Source: Chromatiales bacterium
GTDB lineage: Bacteria; Pseudomonadota; Gammaproteobacteria; UBA6429
Assembly: GCA_027076405.1 (NCBI GenBank)
Contig: JALTJN010000167.1
Location: 1-6,421 of the forward strand
Direction of reading: 5' to 3'
DNA length: 6,421 nucleotides
Position numbers and translations under genes: made by a program. The notes beneath the pieces were generated by a model that saw nothing but the letters and a program-made list of their open reading frames with translations, ran no database searches and was not told the DNA's origin. Every line of letters starts with the position of its first letter. The stretch's first letter is position 1. Positions 1 to 6,361 of this stretch are shown here, in pieces.

Positions 1-62
1 TATATTTTATCATATCATCTGCAAGGCTTTTGGGTGATACTTAATGTTTTCTTTGCACCAAT

Positions 63-79
63 ATGCTATTTTATAGCAT
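63..79. repeat. Perfect 7-bp inverted repeat with 3-nt spacer
   Basis: ATGCTAT (63-69) and ATAGCAT (73-79) are exact reverse complements separated by TTT. The 17-base palindrome lies 15 bases upstream of a TATAAT hexamer, where an operator overlapping a -35 region would sit. It is AT-rich with no following T-run, so it is a poor terminator hairpin. A regulator-binding site is the better reading, but no regulator gene is visible. Confidence 0.4.
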
Positions 80-93
80 TTAATTCCAATATT

Positions 94-121
94 TATAATA
101 AGATAGGACTTTTTAAGGAGG
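94..121 (+). promoter_or_regulatory. Candidate -10 box and orphan Shine-Dalgarno
   Basis: TATAAT at 94-99 matches the sigma-70 -10 consensus exactly, but at 16-18 bases upstream there is no good -35 (TTATAG at 71-76 is poor). AAGGAGG at 115-121 is a full-strength Shine-Dalgarno, but no ATG, GTG or TTG lies 5-10 bases after it in any frame. The next start in the SIR2 frame is TTG 182, about 60 bases away. These signals may have served a gene start that was removed at the rearrangement junction, or may be chance matches in AT-rich sequence. Confidence 0.2.
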
Positions 122-181
122 CCCTATTTACACGGACTTATTACAGTTACGCCGTCCATAGATGATCTTAATAAGCTTGTT
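122..181 (+). pseudogene. SIR2-domain coding remnant upstream of the first usable start
   Basis: In the same frame as the SIR2 gene, these codons read PYLHGLITV...LNKLVL and join directly to TSGDFGLAYL. This is the LHG segment of SIR2-like NADases, where the His (CAC at 131-133) corresponds to the sirtuin catalytic histidine. The frame is closed by TAG at 104-106, and the only possible starts between that stop and TTG 182 are the rare ATT 140 and ATA 158. Both fall after the histidine. Homology stops near base 125, and bases 1-121 show no SIR2 N-terminal sequence in any forward frame. This points to a deletion or insertion junction rather than a single frameshift. Confidence 0.6.
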
Positions 182-3100
182 TTGACAAGTGGTGATTTTG
201 GTTTGGCTTATTTGGCAGAGCGTTGGGCCTCCCGATTTTTAACTAAATTGTTTAAAAATTTTACGGTCTGTTTTGTGGGATACAGCATTGATGATCCGAT
301 ATTGCGCTACATGATGGATGCGCTTGCGGCAGATAAGCTACAGGGTGAAAAGCAAATTGAGATGTTTGCTTTTGCCGGTTATCGTAAAGATCAATATGAA
401 AAAACAAAAAGAGAATGGAAAGCAAAGAATGTGACCCCTATTTTATATTGGCAAAAGGACAATCATCATTATCTTCATAAAACACTGCAAATATGGGCAG
501 ATACATACAAAGATGGAATATTAGGAAAAGAACGTATAGTTGTTGATAATGCATATTTCAAGCCTATGGAAACAGAAAAGAAAGATGATACGGTAAGTCG
601 TATGTTGTGGGCAATTAGCGATCGTACCGGTATACCTGCCCAACGTTTTTCTTCCCTGAATCCTGCTCCTTCATTTGAGTGGTTTTTTATTTTTACCAAT
701 AAACACTTCACTCCTAATGATTTGAACAGGTTTGGTATAAGTAATGATTATTTTAATGAAAAAGATTTTGTATTTAGTCTTCTGGATAAACCATCCCCTT
801 ACAATTTTTCATCCAATATATCCATTAGCTATCTTTGCGTAAATGGATTTCCTGATTGGGATGCTATAACACTTCATATAGCTAAATGGATTTTAAATTA
901 TCTCAATAATCCAAAGTTAATTTTATGGTTAGCAAAAAATGGAGGATGTCTTCATCACAGTTTTAAATGGTTGATTGAACAGCGACTAATGGAAATTGAT
1001 GATTATGAAAAAAATAATCAACAGGATAAAATAGAAGAAATCTTAGGAAGATCACCGGATGCCATACCTGACAATTCCATGAAGAAACTTTGGCATCTTT
1101 TTTTATCAAATCGTATAAAATCAAATAATTTAAGTATCCATCACTGGATAAAAAAGTTTAAACGGGATGGTATGATACCTGCACGCCGATTCGAACTGAT
1201 AGAGATTCTTACGCCACGGGTTGTATTAAAAGAGCCTTTTTTATGGCCGGAAGAACTGCATCCTATAGACATAGAAAGAAAAATCAAAGATTTAGTTGAG
1301 TGGGAAATTGAATTAAGCGATAGCTTGATTCAATCCGGTATAAAGGATTTAGAGAATATACCAATATGGCACGATTCAATTGCAGAATTATTACCGGATT
1401 TTATTTCCTTATTAAATGACGTACTTAGTATAATGCAGGAACTTGAAGGTGCTGATCAAAAGAGTGACAAATCTTATATTTCTCATCCGTCAATAAGCTC
1501 GCACGTTCAAAATAGAAACTATCATACTTGGACAATACTTATTGATTTAACACGCGATGCCTGGCTGGCCCAGCTAAAAAAAGACACACATCAGGCCATG
1601 CTTTACTCGGAGATTTTTTATAGCTACAAATTCCCTTTATTTAAACGACTGGCATTTTTTACACTTATCTATGATATCGGAATTCCAATATCAAAAACAT
1701 TAGATTGGCTTTTGTCTGATAATGGGTATTGGTTATGGACGGTTGAAACCGAAAGGGAGGTATTGCGATTACTGGTTTCTTTGGGCAACAGGCTAAATGA
1801 AAGCATGTTGTCAAGACTGGAAAATGAAATTTTAAAAGGCCCCATGCGTAACATGTTCAATGACGCTACATCTGATGAGGATTTCCATCTTATTAAGGAC
1901 AGAGAAATATGGTTGCGTCTTGCAAAGCTGTCATTAAATGTTTCAACTTTAGGTATGCATGCACAAAATAAATTTATTGAATTGTCTAGAAGCTACCCCA
2001 ATTGGAAACTACGGAAGGATGAAAAAGATGAATTCCCCTATTGGGTTGAAGGCGATGGAGACCTTAGCAGGCCATTTATAAAAACGCCTCGTCAAAGAAA
2101 AAAATTAATGGTCTGGCTAAAAGAAAATCCTGCAAAAGATTCCTGGCAGGATGATGATTGGGCACAGCGCTGTCAAAATGAATGGAAGACAACAATTTTT
2201 GTTCTATATAAATTATCGGAAGAAAACATTTGGCCTGTGGATCGCTGGCAGACTGCTATACAAACATGGTCAAATAAAATGGTCAATAATGCCAATAATA
2301 AATGTAATATTAAATTGATTTGGAAATATACCGCTGAATTATTTCTTAAAATACCTTATTCAATATTTGGACAATTGGTATCCTCTATATCCTTTTGGTT
2401 GGAAAAAACCTCGTTAATAGATATTATTGAAGCTGAACTGTTTTTTGAAGTCTTTAACCGAATTTTAACCATTGAACATGAGAGTAATGAAGAAATTACA
2501 GACTATGTTTACTATAGTATGAATCACCCTGTTGGGCATGCCACCCAAGCTTTGCTTAATATTTTATTTGCTTCAGAAGGAAAATTTAATCTACCATTTA
2601 AACAAATGTTTTCCAATCTTGGCAATCCTGAAATAGATAAATTTAAAAGCGGACGTGTAATGCTGGCTTCATATATTATTAGTTTGTTTTTTTGGGATGA
2701 AGAATGGGTAATAAAAACGCTTGTCCCTTTGTTCAATTGGGATAGATCAGAGCGTATCGCTCTACAAGTTTGGCAAGGTTTTCTTTGGCGCTCAAGGTTT
2801 CACATACCATTTATTGTTCATATTAAAAATGATTTTTTACGAGCTGTTGAATTTTATAATGGTTTAAGTAGTTACAGTAATGTTTATGCGTGGTTTTTAA
2901 CACTTGCAGCATTGGACACATCAGGACAATTTTCAAAAAAAGAACTTGCCCTTGCTACCCGTGCTTTACCTCAAAAAGGACTGGAAGAAGCATTAAATAT
3001 TTTAATTAACAATTTGCAAAGTTCAGGTAAGCAAAAAATGATCTATTGGGAAAACAGGATTAAACCTTATATAAAATCCATTTGGCCTAAATCAAAAGAA

Positions 3101-3430
3101 TTTTCTTCCCCGGCCATATCTTTAGGTTTTAGCAGGATATGTGTTGAAAGTAAAAATATATTCCCCGATGCCTTATTTACGCTAAAGCTCTGGTTGAAAC
3201 CTTTACAATTCCCCTATATGGTTTTACCCGGATTAGAGAAATCATCTATTTGTAGTACATTTCCAGAAGATGCACTTGAATTTTTAATTAGGATAATTGA
3301 TAGACATAGTCGATTTATATCAAGGTCTCTTAGTTCTTGCCTTGTACAAATAGTTGCATCAAATTCGGATTTGAAATCTGATAGTCGTTATTTAAAGTTA
3401 TATGAATTAAGTCGTATTTATTCAGAGTAA
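182..3430 (+). CDS. SIR2-like/DUF4020-type defence protein, 5'-truncated
   Basis: This is the C-terminal bulk of a large SIR2-family protein. Residues 1 to about 110 match the second half of a SIR2_2-type domain: TSGDFGLAYL at 2-11, ERWASRFL at 13-20, and FVGYSIDDPILRYMMDAL at 31-48, the conserved segment that follows the catalytic His in these enzymes. The rest, about 950 residues, is soluble and Trp-rich, probably largely helical, with no signal peptide or membrane segment. From memory it resembles the SIR2-DUF4020 proteins of defence islands. Full-length relatives degrade NAD to stop phage growth. Here the N-terminal Rossmann part (GAGxS-type NAD-binding motif) and the LHG histidine lie outside the product. 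TTG 182 is simply the first conventional start in frame; it has no clear ribosome-binding site, so this is best treated as a probable pseudogene or truncated allele. The 1082 codons nevertheless remain unbroken, implying recent damage, continued use, or a misassembly. The gene is AT-rich and lies 5 bases before the helicase gene. Confidence 0.75.
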   Translation: MTSGDFGLAYLAERWASRFLTKLFKNFTVCFVGYSIDDPILRYMMDALAADKLQGEKQIEMFAFAGYRKDQYEKTKREWKAKNVTPILYWQKDNHHYLHKTLQIWADTYKDGILGKERIVVDNAYFKPMETEKKDDTVSRMLWAISDRTGIPAQRFSSLNPAPSFEWFFIFTNKHFTPNDLNRFGISNDYFNEKDFVFSLLDKPSPYNFSSNISISYLCVNGFPDWDAITLHIAKWILNYLNNPKLILWLAKNGGCLHHSFKWLIEQRLMEIDDYEKNNQQDKIEEILGRSPDAIPDNSMKKLWHLFLSNRIKSNNLSIHHWIKKFKRDGMIPARRFELIEILTPRVVLKEPFLWPEELHPIDIERKIKDLVEWEIELSDSLIQSGIKDLENIPIWHDSIAELLPDFISLLNDVLSIMQELEGADQKSDKSYISHPSISSHVQNRNYHTWTILIDLTRDAWLAQLKKDTHQAMLYSEIFYSYKFPLFKRLAFFTLIYDIGIPISKTLDWLLSDNGYWLWTVETEREVLRLLVSLGNRLNESMLSRLENEILKGPMRNMFNDATSDEDFHLIKDREIWLRLAKLSLNVSTLGMHAQNKFIELSRSYPNWKLRKDEKDEFPYWVEGDGDLSRPFIKTPRQRKKLMVWLKENPAKDSWQDDDWAQRCQNEWKTTIFVLYKLSEENIWPVDRWQTAIQTWSNKMVNNANNKCNIKLIWKYTAELFLKIPYSIFGQLVSSISFWLEKTSLIDIIEAELFFEVFNRILTIEHESNEEITDYVYYSMNHPVGHATQALLNILFASEGKFNLPFKQMFSNLGNPEIDKFKSGRVMLASYIISLFFWDEEWVIKTLVPLFNWDRSERIALQVWQGFLWRSRFHIPFIVHIKNDFLRAVEFYNGLSSYSNVYAWFLTLAALDTSGQFSKKELALATRALPQKGLEEALNILINNLQSSGKQKMIYWENRIKPYIKSIWPKSKEFSSPAISLGFSRICVESKNIFPDALFTLKLWLKPLQFPYMVLPGLEKSSICSTFPEDALEFLIRIIDRHSRFISRSLSSCLVQIVASNSDLKSDSRYLKLYELSRIYSE

Positions 3431-3435
3431 TTCTT

Positions 3436-5496
3436 ATGCACTTTCGCATAGCAGATACCTTTACCGACAGCCTGGCCAATCTGACCAATGAAGAGCAGAA
3501 AGCCGTTAAGACAACAGCCTTTGATTTACAGATGAATCCGGCCAATCCCGGTATGAGGTTCCACAGAATAGACAAGGCCAAAGATCCCAACTTCTGGTCT
3601 GTGCGCGTAAACCGCGATATCCGGCTGATTGTGCATAAAAGTAAAAACAGTCTGCTCCTGTGTTATGTGGATCATCATGATAAAGCCTACCAATGGGCCG
3701 AACGGCGTAAACTGGAAACCCATCCCCGGACGGGTGCCGCCCAGCTTGTGGAAATACGGGAAACGGTTCGCGAAATCCATATCCCCAAATATGTAAAAGA
3801 GGAAGCGCCAAAACCGGCATTGTTCAGCAAAGTATCCGATGAGGAGCTGCTCGGCTATGGCGTTCCGCCGGAATGGCTGGGCGATGTGCGTCAGGCGGAT
3901 GAAGACAGTCTTTTGGAATTAGCCGACCATCTGCCCGCGGAAGCGGCCGAAGCGCTGTTAGACCTGGCTGTTGGCGCAATGCCGCAAACCACTCCGGCGG
4001 TGGAACCGGCGGCAGACCCCTTTGAGCATCCCGATGCCCGGCGCCGTTTCCGTGTAATGAATAATGTGGAAGAATTGGAACGGGCGCTCGATTTTCCCTG
4101 GGAAAAATGGACTATATTTCTGCATCCGGCGCAACGACAGATTGTTGAAAAAGAGTTTAGCGGTCCGGCGCGGGTTTCGGGTTCGGCGGGAACGGGAAAG
4201 ACCATCGTTGCCCTGCATCGCGCCGTATTCCTGGCCCGTGCCCACCCGGACGCCAGGGTGTTGATTACCACCTTTTCCCCGGCGTTGGCCAATACCCTAA
4301 GGATAAAAGTGCGTCGCCTGATCAGCAACGAGCCTCGTTTAGGCGAACGTCTGGAGGTTCATGCCATAAATGAAATAGGCCGGCGTTTGTATCAATTGAA
4401 TGTCGGGCGGCCGCGGATTGCGCAACCCGGGATTATAAAACAGTTAATAAAAGAGGCTGCCGGAAAAACAGAGGGGCATAATTTTTCTGATCATTTTTTA
4501 TATACGGAGTGGGAGCAGGTCGTTGACGCCTGGCAGTTGCCTTCCTGGGCGTCCTATAGGGATGTGGCGCGCTTAGGCCGGAAAACCCGTCTTGCGGAAA
4601 GTAAACGCAAGCTTATGTGGTCCATACTTAAGCGGGTGATTGACGAATTGGATTCCCGGCAAATGATAACCTATTCCCGTTTGTTTAATGAGTTGTCCGG
4701 CAAATATGCCGGGGGCGGCCATCCTCCATTTGAATATATCATTGTGGATGAGGCCCAGGACATCAGCGTTGCACAGCTTAAATTTCTGGCGGCATTGGGG
4801 AACAATCGTTCCAATAGCCTCTTTTTTGCCGGGGACCTCGGGCAACGTATTTTTCAACAGCCCTTTTCCTGGAAATCCCTGGGCGTTGATATTCGCGGCC
4901 GTTCAAAAAATCTGCGTGTCAATTACCGGACTTCCCATCAAATCAGGAGACAGGCGGATAAACTTCTTGGGCCGGAGGTTGTGGATGTGGATGGCAATGT
5001 GGAGGATCGCCGGGGTACGATTTCCGTCTTTAACGGGCCTGAACCTGATATCTTGAAGTGTAAAACCCAGGAAGAGGAGATAGACGCCGTAGCCAAATGG
5101 TTGGCCGCTAAAAGCGGGCAGGGTGTTTTAGCTCATGAGGCCGCTGTTTTTGTCCGTTCCCCCGGAGAAATGAACCGGGCGATAATGACGGTGGAAAAGA
5201 CGGGGGTACCCTATAAAGTATTGGATGAGTCGGTTGAGCTGACAAATGGCTTCCTTTCCATATGTACAATGCATCTGGCTAAAGGGCTGGAGTTTAAAAT
5301 GGTCGTGGTTATGGCGTGCGATGATGAAGTCATTCCTTCTCAGCAACGTATCGAAACCGTGATAGATGATAGTGATCTTGATGAAGTGTACCATACAGAG
5401 CGGCATTTGCTTTATGTGGCCTGCACACGCGCGCGTGACTTTTTGTTGGTGTCGGGTGTGGTACCGTGCTCCGAGTTTTTAGATGATTTAAATTGA
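3436..5496 (+). CDS. SF1 (UvrD/Rep-like) helicase with N-terminal RelE/ParE-like domain
   Basis: An ATP-dependent DNA helicase of superfamily 1 (686 aa), cytoplasmic. Residues 1 to about 95 form a RelE/ParE-fold domain: FWSVRVNRDIRLIVH at 53-67, then YVDHHDKAYQWAERR at 77-91, with Arg57, Arg63, His80/81 and Tyr85 where RNase toxins of this fold keep their basic and aromatic residues. A helical linker follows (about 130-200). The helicase core has every SF1 motif: Q motif HPAQRQ 230-235, Walker A GSAGTGKT 249-256, Ia LITTFSPALA 276-285, Walker B DEAQD 438-442, III FAGDLGQRIF 464-473, IV VNYRTS 495-500, V TMHLAKGLEF 611-620, VI LYVACTRARD 659-668. There is no nuclease domain after motif VI. ATG 3436 is chosen because the RelE-like fold begins at once (HFRIADTF). 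It starts 5 bases after the SIR2 stop with only a weak purine stretch (AGAG, 3424-3427), so translation is probably coupled. Helicases with this N-terminal domain recur in defence islands. Much of the gene is GC-richer than its upstream neighbour. Confidence 0.9.
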   Translation: MHFRIADTFTDSLANLTNEEQKAVKTTAFDLQMNPANPGMRFHRIDKAKDPNFWSVRVNRDIRLIVHKSKNSLLLCYVDHHDKAYQWAERRKLETHPRTGAAQLVEIRETVREIHIPKYVKEEAPKPALFSKVSDEELLGYGVPPEWLGDVRQADEDSLLELADHLPAEAAEALLDLAVGAMPQTTPAVEPAADPFEHPDARRRFRVMNNVEELERALDFPWEKWTIFLHPAQRQIVEKEFSGPARVSGSAGTGKTIVALHRAVFLARAHPDARVLITTFSPALANTLRIKVRRLISNEPRLGERLEVHAINEIGRRLYQLNVGRPRIAQPGIIKQLIKEAAGKTEGHNFSDHFLYTEWEQVVDAWQLPSWASYRDVARLGRKTRLAESKRKLMWSILKRVIDELDSRQMITYSRLFNELSGKYAGGGHPPFEYIIVDEAQDISVAQLKFLAALGNNRSNSLFFAGDLGQRIFQQPFSWKSLGVDIRGRSKNLRVNYRTSHQIRRQADKLLGPEVVDVDGNVEDRRGTISVFNGPEPDILKCKTQEEEIDAVAKWLAAKSGQGVLAHEAAVFVRSPGEMNRAIMTVEKTGVPYKVLDESVELTNGFLSICTMHLAKGLEFKMVVVMACDDEVIPSQQRIETVIDDSDLDEVYHTERHLLYVACTRARDFLLVSGVVPCSEFLDDLN

Positions 5497-5498
5497 GG
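5495..5498 (+). promoter_or_regulatory. Ribosome binding site of the HNH gene overlapping the helicase stop
   Basis: GAGG at 5495-5498 lies 5 bases before ATG 5504 and shares two bases with the helicase stop codon TGA (5494-5496). This fixes the start of the HNH gene and implies that ribosomes ending the helicase can re-initiate here, which supports co-expression. Confidence 0.6.
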
Positions 5499-5503
5499 TA
5501 ACC

Positions 5504-6361
5504 ATGAGTGACGTTTATTTTTACGAAGTCTTCAAAAATAAGGTTTATGAGCAACTAAAATACTTTTCCTCGGAAGAAGAGTTTGATCAAAGATATTATG
5601 AGTATCTAAATGATATTGTTCATGTTTTTACAAAGCGTTCAACCATTGAGGGGGCTGATCTGCTTGTGATGGCGGCAGACCGGTTTAAACTAAAATATGC
5701 TGCGCCGGGGCCGGTGGATAACCTGCGCCGTTATAATTTTGCCAAGGGGAAGTCTTATGCTGACTATGTTGTTTCCCATAAAGGGGCTATATCCAAAACC
5801 CATGTGGCTCGCCTGATAAATCATTCGTTTTTTTACAGAAAATTTTTAAAGATTGAACTGTACTCCTATCTGAATTTCAGTAATCTTTTCAAACTAAAAA
5901 AAACAGATAAAGATAAGGCCACTTTTATATTACAATCGAATATGGATACAACGGATTTAATTCATGAAATCGATAAACGTGTAGGTCTGAAGGAGCCTGC
6001 CCGTGGCAGACAGGCAGGTAAAGACATTGCGCCGGATAACGGGCCGTCTGATTTCCTGGAAGGCGCCCTGAAAAGGATGACCCAGAATATCTATGAGCGT
6101 GACGCCCGGGCCCGGAGGGTCTGTTTAAATCATTATGGGTTCAATTGCCAGGTTTGTGGCTTTAATTTTGAAGAGAAATATGGGGACATTGGCAGGCAAT
6201 TTATACATGTACATCATTTGACGCCGTTATCACAGATCGGGGAATCATACCGAATCGATCCGGTCAGGGAATTGCTTCCCGTCTGCCCCAACTGTCATGC
6301 CATGCTGCACAGGGAGGACCCGCCATTGACAATCGCCCTGCTTAAGGAACTTATTCGATAA
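5504..6361 (+). CDS. HNH endonuclease with uncharacterised N-terminal domain (McrA-type HNH)
   Basis: A 285-residue cytoplasmic protein. The C-terminal HNH domain (about 195-285) is complete: zinc ligands CQVC 215-218 and CPNC 261-264, and the beta-beta-alpha-metal nuclease centre with HVHHLTPLSQ 235-244 (His237/His238), Asn263, His265 and His269. The arrangement VHHLTPLS...VCPNCHAMLH is that of McrA-like and restriction-associated HNH nucleases, which cut double-stranded DNA, sometimes modified DNA. Residues 1 to about 150 match no family I know. They are rich in Tyr, Phe and Lys (YFYEVF, RRYNFAKGKSYADYVV, FFYRKFLKIELYSYLNF) and could be a DNA- or modification-recognition module, but that is a guess. 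A palindromic insert adds about eight residues (165-172) in the linker. The start is supported by GAGG five bases upstream. The gap to the helicase gene is 7 bases, so the two genes are surely co-transcribed. The first half of the gene is more AT-rich than the HNH half. Confidence 0.88.
   Translation: MSDVYFYEVFKNKVYEQLKYFSSEEEFDQRYYEYLNDIVHVFTKRSTIEGADLLVMAADRFKLKYAAPGPVDNLRRYNFAKGKSYADYVVSHKGAISKTHVARLINHSFFYRKFLKIELYSYLNFSNLFKLKKTDKDKATFILQSNMDTTDLIHEIDKRVGLKEPARGRQAGKDIAPDNGPSDFLEGALKRMTQNIYERDARARRVCLNHYGFNCQVCGFNFEEKYGDIGRQFIHVHHLTPLSQIGESYRIDPVRELLPVCPNCHAMLHREDPPLTIALLKELIR
5996..6018. repeat. Palindromic element inside the HNH coding sequence
   Basis: CCTGCC (5996-6001) and GGCAGG (6013-6018) are exact inverted arms. 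An alternative inner hairpin pairs CTGCC (5997-6001) with GGCAG (6005-6009) around CGT. The element is in frame and encodes PARGRQAG (residues 165-172), lying in the poorly conserved linker between the N-terminal region and the HNH domain. It resembles a class of short palindromes that insert into open reading frames and yield GRQAG-like peptides, which I recall from genomes of uncultured bacteria. Rickettsia palindromic elements are the established precedent for in-frame insertion of this kind. No second copy is present in the window. Confidence 0.55.

Larger units (their letters stand above)
1..165 (+). other. Possible 3' remnant of a membrane-protein gene, cut by the left edge
   Basis: Frame 1 is open from the first base to a TGA at 163-165 (54 codons). 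It has a strongly hydrophobic stretch at about bases 25-87 (residues GFWVILNVFFAPICYFIAF) that would span a membrane once, followed by a polar, lysine-containing tail. There is no ATG in this frame, so if it is real its start lies left of the window. Its last 14 or so codons overlap SIR2-coding sequence read in another frame, so the original C-terminus was probably replaced when the two pieces were joined. I do not recognise the family. AT-rich DNA can give a 54-codon open frame by chance, so this is only a candidate. Confidence 0.22.

Noticed and set aside
1..181. Single frameshift as the cause of the lost SIR2 start
   Set aside because: A frameshift would leave the SIR2 N-terminal sequence readable in another frame upstream of the break. 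None of the three forward frames of bases 1-121 shows it, so a larger rearrangement is more likely.
3506..3820. 104-codon minus-strand open frame, with a second one at 3526-3780
   Set aside because: Both are antisense to the RelE-like domain of the helicase, which has clear family sequence on the plus strand. They overlap each other in different frames, as expected for shadows.
3891..4328. 145-codon open frame on the minus strand
   Set aside because: It lies wholly antisense to the helicase gene, including its Walker A region. Its translation is rich in Ser, Ala and Arg and looks like the low-complexity shadow of a GC-rich coding strand. No ribosome-binding site or family match was seen.
5430..5496. 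Possible nuclease domain at the end of the helicase
   Set aside because: Only about 18 residues follow motif VI, too few for a PD-(D/E)XK or other nuclease domain.
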